Assembly: GCA_001769855.1 (NCBI GenBank)
Contig: MEPP01000028.1
Location: forward strand, 62,001 to 126,000
Source: Bdellovibrionales bacterium GWA2_49_15
GTDB taxonomy: Bacteria; Bdellovibrionota; Bacteriovoracia; Bacteriovoracales; Bacteriovoracaceae
Direction: 5' to 3'
Length of the DNA stretch: 64,000 nucleotides
This document shows, piece after piece, positions 1-8,423 of the stretch. Position 1 is the stretch's first letter. Each line of letters starts with the position of its first letter. The notes under the pieces are model-generated. The model was not told where the DNA came from, made no database searches, and saw only the letters and a program-made list of their open reading frames with translations. A program made the position numbers and the translations under genes.

Positions 1-1
1 G

Positions 2-331
2 AATTTGCAGCATGCTCATCGGCAACTTAAGGACATGCACACCCAGCACGTTACCCAAACCTCAAAACTGGCTTCGGTTGCTTTGGTGGCAACCAAAATA
101 AGCGATGAGATGGATCACTTACTGCAAATTATTAAAAACCATTGCCTGATGTTTAAAAGGGAACTCCAAAGGGAACAACTCGGCGGTGAGCTGGAAGAAA
201 TAGTCAGAGAGCAAGAGTCCTCGATTGAGAGAGTGAGTATCCTGGTAAAGGACCTGCATAAATTGGCCTATCCGACGGATACGGATCAGAACAAAGTGGC
301 TGCGGGCGAAATATCTTCAAAGTTGGAATAG
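2..331 (+). CDS. C-terminal end of a gene entering from the left; HisKA-like helix region
   Basis: The frame is open to the left edge, so this is the 3' part of a longer gene; the TTG at 5 is only an in-frame codon. The visible residues are helical, and the stretch around KLASVALVATKISDEMDHLL resembles the dimerisation helix of histidine kinases. At the place of the phospho-accepting His (usual pattern SHExxxPL) the sequence reads SDEMDHLL. The protein stops about 75 residues later without an ATPase domain. It may be a degenerate or partner-type kinase fragment, or simply a coiled coil. Its end overlaps the convergent methyltransferase gene by 46 bases. The fold resemblance is my reading and is weak. 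Confidence 0.55.
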   Translation, partial: NLQHAHRQLKDMHTQHVTQTSKLASVALVATKISDEMDHLLQIIKNHCLMFKRELQREQLGGELEEIVREQESSIERVSILVKDLHKLAYPTDTDQNKVAAGEISSKLE

Positions 332-957
332 ATGGAATAATTTTTGGCATGCAGAGGTTGATAAATCGCCGACAGCCAGGGATGCTCTTTATGCACAAAG
401 TGACGAGTGGCATCTCCGCGGGCAATCATTTTAATAGGAAGCTTTCCGGTCACTTCCTTAAGCTGCTGCAAAGAACTTTGAATCTCCTTGGAGTTGCCAA
501 AGTCATAGAGAAAAAAATAATCCGCGCAGGAAAGAAGATAGCGGGAATGAGAAAGATCGCCCTGAATGAGACGGGCATTCACGCAGTCTAATTTTTTAAA
601 GATACGATTGCCCTCTGTCACCCGCTCCTGCACGTACTCGATGCCGGTGAAGGAGCAGCCGGCACAAAGGGCGTGCAAAACCAGCCCGATTCTGCCGTAA
701 CCGGCCCCCAGATCCAAGAAATGCTGATCCGGGCGAGGTGCAAGAATTTTTATAATTTCAACAATCTCTGCATAGGAAGTTTGCAACGTTTGCGGATGCA
801 ACCCCACCCAGGTTTGATGGCCATCGTGGAGGTTTCGCCCCCAGGAATCGCGGTCGCCTTTGGGATTCTGTTTCATCCCTTCTTGCAACAGGACGCGCTC
901 AATGCCCTTGACATTGATTCCAAAAATTCTATCGATAACTTCCGAGTCAATAGACAA
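286..957 (-). CDS. class I SAM-dependent methyltransferase
   Basis: This 223-residue protein has a Rossmann-type SAM-binding site: motif I at residues 80-90 (FLDLGAGYGRI) and the acidic end of strand 2 at GIEYV (105-109). The substrate cannot be told from sequence. There is no signal peptide, so it should be cytosolic. The start is TTG at 957, supported by AAGGA six bases upstream. It lies 12 bases downstream of the giant exported-protein gene on the same strand and is probably co-transcribed with it. The 3' end overlaps the convergent gene at the left edge. Confidence 0.8.
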   Translation of the reverse strand: MSIDSEVIDRIFGINVKGIERVLLQEGMKQNPKGDRDSWGRNLHDGHQTWVGLHPQTLQTSYAEIVEIIKILAPRPDQHFLDLGAGYGRIGLVLHALCAGCSFTGIEYVQERVTEGNRIFKKLDCVNARLIQGDLSHSRYLLSCADYFFLYDFGNSKEIQSSLQQLKEVTGKLPIKMIARGDATRHFVHKEHPWLSAIYQPLHAKNYSIYSNFEDISPAATLF

Positions 958-969
958 GCTGATTCCTTA

Positions 970-3900
970 TTACCAGAAAACAAACGTCTCCCGGGCGATT
1001 TCAATCCCGGCGTTAAATTTGAACTGATAACTCAGGATTGTGAGAGCAAAGCCACCTCCACCCGCATTGATCTCGGCCACTTCTCTTCGGAAGGCCGCAT
1101 TGATAAGCTTTGCCCTGACTCGCTGATGTTTCTCACGATTGAACTGCCGTGTCCAGCTATCCTGACCTTGAGTGGGAAAATGTTCCTCAAGAGCAAGATC
1201 AAGGCCCGTTCGAAAGACACTGATGGTGGCCTCATTCATGGCCGTGGAATTACAGCTTGCAAATTTGCGATCAAAATCGGCCGCGGTATTTCTGAACTTT
1301 TTAAGACAGGCCTTATAATTGCGGCCAACCTGCGCCGTGATGGAACTTCTTAAATTTTCCTGTGGCACATGTTCGGCGATTTTCAACGGAATGGAATGTT
1401 CCAGAATCATGATTCCGGCATCTTTCTTAATTTGCCCGAGAACTTCCTTAAGCTGATTGTCATTTTTGGTATTGACCGCCAGGGTGATCGCCTCACGCCG
1501 GGCCGGCGTCAAAATAGTGGTTAAAAGATTGTCCGAAAAAGCACGGGAATCTCCCGGAACATTAGAATGGACTGATTCCTTGAGGGCCTCTTCCAAAATG
1601 AAAAAGGTGGCCTCCAAAGTAAATCCGTCGATTAGCTCGATAATCGCCGTCGGGTCTGCTTGGGCCATAACCTTGGCGCGAAAGCGTCGATCGAGCGCTG
1701 CTAAAACTCTCCGTTGGGCATACTGATCGGTGAACGTGGCGGCAACTTTGAGGCGCAAAACGTCCTGCACGATACTAGGAACCAGCTCCTGATAGAGTGA
1801 GAGGGTGCAGTTGTCAGTAATTTGGGTGAGGCCCGTACTTAGCTCGGCCATATTCGGAATGCCACTTAGGCCTGTCTCGAAACAGCTCCTCACCTGGGTC
1901 TGAACCCGGGTACGCATCTCAGAACTATTGAGATCAAGGCCCACGATCACCGGCATGTCGGCAATGGAGGCATTATACTTGGCGACGCCGATGGCAGGGG
2001 CGACCACCAAGATGGCCCCTTTAATGCAATTCAAGATTGCGGCATTGTCGGTGGCCAATGTTTCACCATGAGCTAAGCGCTCGTTGAGATTGGTCATTCG
2101 ATCTTGAAAGCATTGATTCATATTAAATTGCACATTGGCGGATTCTGCCATTCCAATCATGCCTAAAATTCTCTGGGCCTCGGTCGGGTTACCTTCAAGG
2201 CCTTTACTCACGGTATCCCGCATAACCAGCCCCATCACCTCTTTGGCCGCGACCACCTCAACCAGGGGCAGACAGTCAGTTGGACGGGGCGATGTTTGGG
2301 TGGCGAGACAGCGCTCAAGGCCCTGCTCCATGGTGGTTCGAATCACCAACTCCATCTGGGCGGGATTTGTCCGCGTCGCCTCAACAAGCGAGGTATTCTC
2401 GCGCAGGTTGGCATCGATCACCTGCCGACCCGCGGCCACCGTGACCGCGTCGATGCACTGACTGATTTTAGTTTCAAAATCCTGAGTTTCAAGTCGTCTC
2501 AGCGAGGCATAATTGTACTCACGATACCCTTGAGTTTCCCGGTAAAATCCGTGGCCTTTGGCACAATTCTTATATTGCTCTTTAAGCCCGTTAGAAATTC
2601 GTGCTCGGGTTTGCGGATTTTGAAGATTGTCCTGCACCGTTTTTCCCACGATCGTTCCCAGGGCCAGCTCGGCGCCTTCATTCATGGCACTATAAAGGCA
2701 AGAACGAATAACCGCATTTCCATCAAACTGATCGGCCACGTTAAATAAATTGGTTTTCTGACGATTGCGGCGATTACTATAAGCGGTTTTAATGTGGTCA
2801 TCATATCGGCGGAAATACTCATTTTGAGCGCAGCGATTATACTCGAGGGCCGCGGTGTTTATGATGGCACTGCGCTCACTCTCGGTTAAATTTTGACTGA
2901 CCAATTTTTTCCCGAGATGGGCCAGCAGTAGTTCGCGCCCTAAACGATAAGGACCGGAGCGGGTGAACTTCGCCATACAGGTATCGAACTCCTCCTGCTC
3001 ACCGGCCGCCTGCAAGCAGGCCTGGAGGTCGCGGGTGGTCACATACATAATTCGCTCGGCATCTTCAGCGGTTGAGCCGGCAGGTAACGATTCAGCGGCA
3101 ATTTTTTTCATCAAGGCTGTGGAAAATTCCAAATAGGCCGCCTTCTTCACCCGCCCTTGTCCGGTAAAAGGGGCAAACCAGCGCAAGCTATTATTGTTGG
3201 CAATACGATGGGACATCGCCTGCAGCTCCTGATCGGTGAAGTGCTCGCGCAAGGTGGCGTTGGCACGCGCCTGCTCCAACACTCGACTATAGATCATCTC
3301 TCGCTTGGTATCGCCAGGGATAAAGGCCCACACGAGGGTGCCAAAGATGCCGTCTAACAGACCAAGAAATAGCTCGACCGGTGCCTCCACGATGTCTTCG
3401 GCCACATCAATTTCGGGGTTTCGGTCCATGGCCAAGCTGATCACTCCATCAGCAGGGGTAAAAGAAGTCAGCCGCCATTTGTCACGACCATCTTTTCTGA
3501 TCTTGCCGACGGAGAAATTGTATTGCAGGAAATTCTGACCGCTGCAGTCACGGGAAACGTGCACGGAAAAATTGCCGCCGCCCGTTCGGCTAAAATTCTC
3601 TTTCAGGATGCGAACGAAAGGAACGCCATTTTTTTTAATAAAAAAGTGACCGCTTTGAGATTCAATGCTCATCCCCGATAACACCCGGCGATCACCGCTT
3701 ACCAGGGCAAATTTCACAAATTCATTTTGCTTATTGAGGACAGCACCCACCTTGATCGGCCCGTAGCACTGGGTATTGACGGTCAAAAGATGATGAATGG
3801 CCAGATCATTACTGTCTCCTTCAAGGCGAGTCACGATGCGCGCAACATCGCGATCGAGTTCCACGGTTTCCTCACTTAAAACTGAAAAGAAAAGTGCGGT

Positions 3901-4230
3901 GCAGTTCGCCTCATGGAGGGTCACGAAGCTTGAGAGATCATAACTCAGCTCACTGTGGGCCATGGCGCGATTGGCGGCCATCAGCTCCGTCTGACTGGTT
4001 AAGGGATAATCGCGGTGCCAGAGATGCTCAGGAGGATTACCGTATTCCCAGGCCGAAATTCGCAGCAGCTTCTGGGCGGTATCGATTTGGGCGAAAACCT
4101 TATAACGGTCGCCGGTGAAAAACTGGGTAAAGTTGGGTCCCTGGGTCCGACTGGTCAGGGTTATAAACTCAGCTCTGAGCACGCCGCTCATCACCAAAAA
4201 GGCCAGGAATGTAAAAATTTTCAACCCCAC
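970..4230 (-). CDS. giant exported protein with paired-cysteine helical repeats
   Basis: This 1086-residue protein has an N-terminal signal peptide (about residues 1-20, ending LRAEF), so it acts in the periplasm or outside. I recognise no family. Residues of about 30-280 look beta-rich. A hydrophobic stretch near 285-305 (VELFLGLLDGIFGTLVWAF) could be a membrane or buried helix. From about residue 400 to 1020 there are seven loosely similar helical blocks, each with two cysteines (for example YNRC..SCLYSAMNEG, YKNC..SQCIDAVTVAA, YKAC..ASCNSTAMNEA), suggesting one disulphide per block. The start is GTG at 4230 without a clear ribosome site; TTG at 4224 is an alternative. The methyltransferase gene follows by 12 bases. 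Confidence 0.75.
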   Translation of the reverse strand: MGLKIFTFLAFLVMSGVLRAEFITLTSRTQGPNFTQFFTGDRYKVFAQIDTAQKLLRISAWEYGNPPEHLWHRDYPLTSQTELMAANRAMAHSELSYDLSSFVTLHEANCTALFFSVLSEETVELDRDVARIVTRLEGDSNDLAIHHLLTVNTQCYGPIKVGAVLNKQNEFVKFALVSGDRRVLSGMSIESQSGHFFIKKNGVPFVRILKENFSRTGGGNFSVHVSRDCSGQNFLQYNFSVGKIRKDGRDKWRLTSFTPADGVISLAMDRNPEIDVAEDIVEAPVELFLGLLDGIFGTLVWAFIPGDTKREMIYSRVLEQARANATLREHFTDQELQAMSHRIANNNSLRWFAPFTGQGRVKKAAYLEFSTALMKKIAAESLPAGSTAEDAERIMYVTTRDLQACLQAAGEQEEFDTCMAKFTRSGPYRLGRELLLAHLGKKLVSQNLTESERSAIINTAALEYNRCAQNEYFRRYDDHIKTAYSNRRNRQKTNLFNVADQFDGNAVIRSCLYSAMNEGAELALGTIVGKTVQDNLQNPQTRARISNGLKEQYKNCAKGHGFYRETQGYREYNYASLRRLETQDFETKISQCIDAVTVAAGRQVIDANLRENTSLVEATRTNPAQMELVIRTTMEQGLERCLATQTSPRPTDCLPLVEVVAAKEVMGLVMRDTVSKGLEGNPTEAQRILGMIGMAESANVQFNMNQCFQDRMTNLNERLAHGETLATDNAAILNCIKGAILVVAPAIGVAKYNASIADMPVIVGLDLNSSEMRTRVQTQVRSCFETGLSGIPNMAELSTGLTQITDNCTLSLYQELVPSIVQDVLRLKVAATFTDQYAQRRVLAALDRRFRAKVMAQADPTAIIELIDGFTLEATFFILEEALKESVHSNVPGDSRAFSDNLLTTILTPARREAITLAVNTKNDNQLKEVLGQIKKDAGIMILEHSIPLKIAEHVPQENLRSSITAQVGRNYKACLKKFRNTAADFDRKFASCNSTAMNEATISVFRTGLDLALEEHFPTQGQDSWTRQFNREKHQRVRAKLINAAFRREVAEINAGGGGFALTILSYQFKFNAGIEIARETFVFW

Positions 4231-4327
4231 AACCAGATCATTGCAAAATCCGCTCCACTGCTAACTGCTTGTATTTTAGGATGCTTTTCCGCCGACTGTC
4301 TTGAAGGAAGACGATTCTGTAAAAAAA

Positions 4328-4615
4328 TCAAGCACCTTCATTCGTGCAAAAATCTTTGTGTTCAACGACCCTGCGTAAGGCGCACCCAGCGCGCTTTATT
4401 TTGCCTTTACGCCCGAACAGCTCCTGCCGTGACACCAGCGAGTCGAAAACCATGACTGGCATCGGCCGCCGAGGTAGGGGCCTGAAAAAGGGTATTGGCG
4501 CGATAGCCTTCGCCGGGGTTAACATCCAAACCACCTTTTGTGCCAACAATAAAGTTCCAGCGATAATTCCTATGGAAACCAAGAATAGTGTCAAGGCACG
4601 CCAAATTCGTTTCAT
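4328..4615 (-). CDS. small membrane-anchored protein, unknown
   Basis: A 95-residue protein with one N-terminal hydrophobic segment (about residues 5-28) followed by a proline-rich stretch and a basic tail. No family is recognised. Two adjacent ATG codons are possible; the second (4615) sits seven bases from AGGAG (4623-4627) and is preferred over 4618, which sits only four bases away. The topology suggests an inner-membrane anchor with a short periplasmic domain. The next gene on this strand begins about 100 bases downstream, so it may be the first gene of that unit. Confidence 0.55.
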   Translation of the reverse strand: MKRIWRALTLFLVSIGIIAGTLLLAQKVVWMLTPAKAIAPIPFFRPLPRRPMPVMVFDSLVSRQELFGRKGKIKRAGCALRRVVEHKDFCTNEGA

Positions 4616-4871
4616 CATTTCTCTCCTGAAAAATCACACTCGCATGCGCCCATTTTGGCTCAAGATTTGAAGTGCTAAAGTTTTTCAAGACATGAATGCT
4701 TGAATAAAAAGATCAGCGACAAGTTTTTCTCGGCCTTCTTATATTTTGCAGATGTCATAGGTCGACGGCAACACAGATGAACATCATGGCGAGCAAGCGT
4801 ATATCCGTTTTGCATTTCTGCTAGACAACACTAAATTATCACCAATGTATATTAACAAAGGAGAGTCGGGC

Positions 4872-5258
4872 ATGAAAGTAGCTAAAGAAAACGTGGAAGT
4901 CCGAATGGAGATTCCCGGTGCTGTGATTCGCCAACGAAAGGGCTTTGGAGATGTAAGTGGATACGACAAGATTAGCGGTGAGTATTTCACTCTTGCTGCA
5001 GGTGTCGATACTACCCCGCTCTTCGTCGGATTAAAGGGTGATTTGTGCCAATGCCCCCACTGGGGCTTCGTGGTGCGCGGCCAGCTCACAACGACAGATG
5101 CGAATGGGGTGAAAGAGACGGTGAATACAAACGACCTATTCTACTGGCCACCCGGACATAACGTGAAGGTTGATGCCGACGCGGAAATCGTCATGTTTAG
5201 TCCTCAACGCGAGCACAGCGTGGTGATCGATCACATGATCAGTAAGGTCAAACAATAA
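4872..5258 (+). CDS. cupin-fold protein
   Basis: A 128-residue protein whose middle matches the small single-domain cupins: HWGFVVRGQ (first motif, with the His ligand position) and NDLFYWPPGHNV (second motif). Cupins bind a metal or small ligand in a beta barrel; the ligand here is unknown. The start is ATG 4872 with GGAGAG about seven bases upstream; the longer frame from 4845 lacks a ribosome site. There is no signal peptide. The stop codon overlaps the start of the following NUDIX gene (ATAA), so the two are translationally coupled. Confidence 0.8.
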   Translation: MKVAKENVEVRMEIPGAVIRQRKGFGDVSGYDKISGEYFTLAAGVDTTPLFVGLKGDLCQCPHWGFVVRGQLTTTDANGVKETVNTNDLFYWPPGHNVKVDADAEIVMFSPQREHSVVIDHMISKVKQ

Positions 5259-5728
5259 AATCAAAGAGCGCCGGTCTTCTCCTTTTTCGCCCCAAAGATG
5301 AGGAGCTCGAGGTGCTCCTCGTTCACCCTGGCGGACCATTCTGGCAGCACCGTGATAAAGGTGCATGGACAATCCCAAAAGGTGAGTTTGCCTCTGATGA
5401 GGAACCACTCCACGCCGCTCTTCGCGAGTTCTCCGAAGAGACCGGCCACACACCGCACGGTCCCTTTCTGCCCCTGACGCCGGTCTTCCAGAAGAGTGGG
5501 AAGATGGTGTACGCCTGGGCGGTAAAGGGTGACTGGAACCCGAGCTTGCTCGTCAGCAATACCTGCCAAATCGAATGGCCATCCAATTCTGGACGCAAAC
5601 TTAAGATCCCCGAAATCGATCAGGCCCGGTGGTTCCGAATCAGCGAAGCTCGCCACAAAATCAATCCGGCCCAAATCTCTTTTCTCGATGAACTCAACTC
5701 CCTTTGGAAAAGTCAGTTACATCCATAA
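5255..5728 (+). CDS. NUDIX hydrolase with probable AUA start
   Basis: A 157-residue NUDIX hydrolase. The full Nudix box (Gx5Ex7REUxEExGU) is at residues 43-65 (GEFASDEEPLHAALREFSEE), preceded by LLVHPGGPFW and GAWTIPKGE, as in the subfamily that usually starts (M)xxxSAGxLLFR. That N-terminus is encoded here (KSKSAGLLLFR), but no ATG, GTG or TTG precedes it. The only candidate is ATA at 5255, seven bases downstream of TAAGG and overlapping the cupin stop as ATAA. The first conventional codon, GTG 5312, would cut off the first strand of the fold. Substrates are nucleoside-diphosphate-linked compounds, not predictable further. Confidence 0.8.
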   Translation: MKSKSAGLLLFRPKDEELEVLLVHPGGPFWQHRDKGAWTIPKGEFASDEEPLHAALREFSEETGHTPHGPFLPLTPVFQKSGKMVYAWAVKGDWNPSLLVSNTCQIEWPSNSGRKLKIPEIDQARWFRISEARHKINPAQISFLDELNSLWKSQLHP

Positions 5729-5841
5729 TTCTGATCATTCGGGTAATAGCATTTTGGTCAATTCCAAATCTGTTGCTAGTCACTTTTGCAGATGCTACAA
5801 ATTTTTTGCGCATGAACCGTAAACACACAAGAGTCAAAATT

Positions 5842-6903
5842 ATGCAAAAGTCTTTTCAGTTATTTTTATTTGTAAGCTTGTTCTCTTTGATCTCATGTCA
5901 GGCCACCTATGAAATTCCGGGCACTGGCGCTTCAAATCCGAGCTATGAGACGATCTTTCTCCCGCCTGTGGCAACAATACCTCCCGTTGAATATCCCCCG
6001 GTGGATGAGTTTCGCGATCCTGCGCTGTGGCCTTTTTCCTCTGATTCTCCCTGGAACACTCCCATTGGCAATGGGGCCATCTATCAGCAGGCCACCGATC
6101 CCTGTACGCAGTCTCTGACCTTTGAATCGTCCGGCGCTGGAATTAACAGCGAGGAATGGAGTCATCCGGTTTATCAGGCCAGTATCAACGACCCTTTAAC
6201 TCCTCTCTATCTGAACGGGGTGGAAAGAATACGCATCAATATTCCCGCCATGGCAAAGTCGGCCTTGCCGTACAATACAGACAGTCACCTGCATATCATT
6301 GACCCCACCGGAAATTATGTGGTTGAGATGTATCGCGCCCTTCCCCGTGCCAGCGGTGGGTGGGATGTCGATTATTATGTGAAACTTGATCTGCGTAGCT
6401 CAGGTATTCTTGCCGGAGGCGCACGGGCCTATGGTGGTAGCGCCATTGCAGGACTGATTCGAAAAGGCGAGCTAGGTACTGGCATTCGACATGCCTTGGC
6501 GATCGCTCAGCCATGGACACACCTGTGGCCGGGTGGACCCGTCTGGCCGGCGAATAAAGATGATGGCGATATAAAAAACAAATATACCGGCAACTATCCC
6601 ATGGGCCAGCTGGCGGCGATCCCGCCCAATATCAATCTTGAGGAGCTGACTCCTCCCCTTTCTCCTGAAGGTCTCGCTCTTGGCCGGGCCATGCAGGATT
6701 TTGGGGTTTATAACGTTGATGCCGCAGGTGCCAGTGTGGTGTACGCCGAGCCGGCGGCCGCGGATGAGTTAGGCCATGCTCGAAATGATATTCCCCGATT
6801 GTGGGCACTCCTTCGTTGCGTGACCAATAATTCTCCCACAAGTGTAGGCGGCGGCGGAACGATCCGACGTGCTCCCCCGGCACCGGACTTCATTGCAAAA
6901 TAA
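5842..6903 (+). CDS. exported lipoprotein, unknown family
   Basis: A 353-residue lipoprotein: hydrophobic signal followed by the lipobox LISC at Cys19, then a proline-rich linker. The mature domain contains PFSSDSPWNTPIG, HLHIIDP and a glycine-rich GGARAYGGSAIAG segment followed by GIRHALAIA. I recall comparable SPWN/GIRHAL patterns in secreted proteins of other bacteria but cannot name a function. The frame is open further upstream (from 5704), but only the start near 5842 (or 5812) gives a proper signal peptide. No strong ribosome site is visible. Confidence 0.7.
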   Translation: MQKSFQLFLFVSLFSLISCQATYEIPGTGASNPSYETIFLPPVATIPPVEYPPVDEFRDPALWPFSSDSPWNTPIGNGAIYQQATDPCTQSLTFESSGAGINSEEWSHPVYQASINDPLTPLYLNGVERIRINIPAMAKSALPYNTDSHLHIIDPTGNYVVEMYRALPRASGGWDVDYYVKLDLRSSGILAGGARAYGGSAIAGLIRKGELGTGIRHALAIAQPWTHLWPGGPVWPANKDDGDIKNKYTGNYPMGQLAAIPPNINLEELTPPLSPEGLALGRAMQDFGVYNVDAAGASVVYAEPAAADELGHARNDIPRLWALLRCVTNNSPTSVGGGGTIRRAPPAPDFIAK

Positions 6904-7033
6904 TCCTGGCCGTCAATCTTTTGAACACCTGTCACGTGCCCCCCATTTGCTAAGTGGCCTTTCAGCCAGTTAGAACTCTCCTTATTGGCCATGTCTTTGC
7001 TACTCCATTCCTATCTGGGAAGAGGGAATCTTT

Positions 7034-8323
7034 ATGAAACGAACCATCATTTTCTTTTTGGCCTTTCAGCTCGTGGTTATGTGGAGCATGTCCTGCGCCC
7101 GCCAAGGCGGCGACCATGGATTCAAGGTGCTGCAAGGATATTGGGGACACCTCACCACCCTTGAGGATACGACGGCCTCACCAATGTTCCTAGGGCACAT
7201 GGAAAAAGGCCAACCTTATAAGGTCTGCATGGGCGAGTACATGAAGAAAAAATATCCCGGAATTGAAGAGGAAATCAAGGCCGCCATTAATATCTGGGCC
7301 TATTATATCGGCCGGGAAATTCCGGTGGAAATTGTCTATGCTAACCTGCCTGAGGCCACCGAGGATGATAACAACCAAGACCTGATGAAAGATTATTACT
7401 CCCGCTGCCCGCGTGGCATTCATCTGGTTTTTGGAGAATCTCCCTTTGACGATTCAGCGGTCGGTGTCACCTTCACCAGCTACAGCTATATTCCCACCAG
7501 TAATAGCGGTCGCCGCATTACCGAGTTTAACCGCGCACTCTTTTTGCGCCTCCCGGCCACTGGGCCTCATGGCGAAGTTTTAGAAGATGAAGATGAAGGT
7601 GAGCAAAGGGTGGTATGGAAGTCCTTAAGTCAGGCCATGGGAAAATCAATTTCGGCCCAGGAAATTTTGGAGATCATGAAAAAACGCGAACAAAGTCTTT
7701 ATACTCCAGGCGAGGATGAGTTCTTAACCTTCGGGGTCATCGTGCATGAGTTCGGGCATGTGTGGGGGCTGTGTGACCAGTATGCCTTAAGCGATAATGA
7801 GACGAACTGTGATCCCAAATTTGCCACCTTGAACGCTCAAAGACACATCATCCTCCACGACGAGGCCACCATGGCACGGGCCGGATGGGTATCCGAGCTC
7901 TATCTTTCTGATGATGATATCACGGGCATTCGACAGCTGGCCGGGCGAAAAATCTTCGCCCACGACTGGCCGGCGAAAGAAAGTTATAACCAGATCGCCG
8001 TCTCTCCCATTGTGCCCGTCAAAGGAATCGGCTTTGCCCAAGTATCCAAGGCGCATCGCGAGCGCAATGTGGTTAACCTTCAAATGGTCCTGAACACCGC
8101 GGCCCCGTCCCGAATCAAAATTCGTTTTTACGAAAAAAATTATAATTCCTGGATCGAGATGAATGACACCGTCTATGACAAACCGGTCTCCTTTAAGCCA
8201 CTCAAGATGGCCGTCAATTTAGGTCGCCCCTACAACATCGAAAAGGTTGAGGTGACTTTTGTCGCCCTCTCAGGTGAAGAAACCTTGGGTGACCCCGTGG
8301 TCATCACTCGATCGATAGAATAG
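7034..8323 (+). CDS. lipoprotein with HEXXHXXGXXD zinc-protease motif
   Basis: A 429-residue lipoprotein (lipobox MSC at Cys21). Residues 238-248 read HEFGHVWGLCD, a zincin motif with Asp as probable third zinc ligand, the arrangement known from snapalysin-type proteases (MEROPS M7). GVIVHEFGHVWG and an N-terminal domain that includes INIWAYYIG fit a metzincin-like fold. A C-terminal beta domain of about 120 residues follows. The start ATG is preceded by GAGGGA at suitable spacing. It probably acts at a membrane surface facing the periplasm or outside. Substrate and exact family are not certain. Confidence 0.75.
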   Translation: MKRTIIFFLAFQLVVMWSMSCARQGGDHGFKVLQGYWGHLTTLEDTTASPMFLGHMEKGQPYKVCMGEYMKKKYPGIEEEIKAAINIWAYYIGREIPVEIVYANLPEATEDDNNQDLMKDYYSRCPRGIHLVFGESPFDDSAVGVTFTSYSYIPTSNSGRRITEFNRALFLRLPATGPHGEVLEDEDEGEQRVVWKSLSQAMGKSISAQEILEIMKKREQSLYTPGEDEFLTFGVIVHEFGHVWGLCDQYALSDNETNCDPKFATLNAQRHIILHDEATMARAGWVSELYLSDDDITGIRQLAGRKIFAHDWPAKESYNQIAVSPIVPVKGIGFAQVSKAHRERNVVNLQMVLNTAAPSRIKIRFYEKNYNSWIEMNDTVYDKPVSFKPLKMAVNLGRPYNIEKVEVTFVALSGEETLGDPVVITRSIE

Positions 8324-8423
8324 CCACAAAGAAATGGCAGTCCTCCCCTTCCCTGTTCTAGTGGTTGCCCCAATAACTTGAAATCCTGAAGCTCGAGCGC
8401 GACAATAAGAGTGAAGGATATTT

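Noticed and set aside
5312..5728. NUDIX gene starting at GTG 5312
   Set aside because: This would drop the conserved first strand of the fold, which is encoded immediately upstream and is in frame with ATA 5255.
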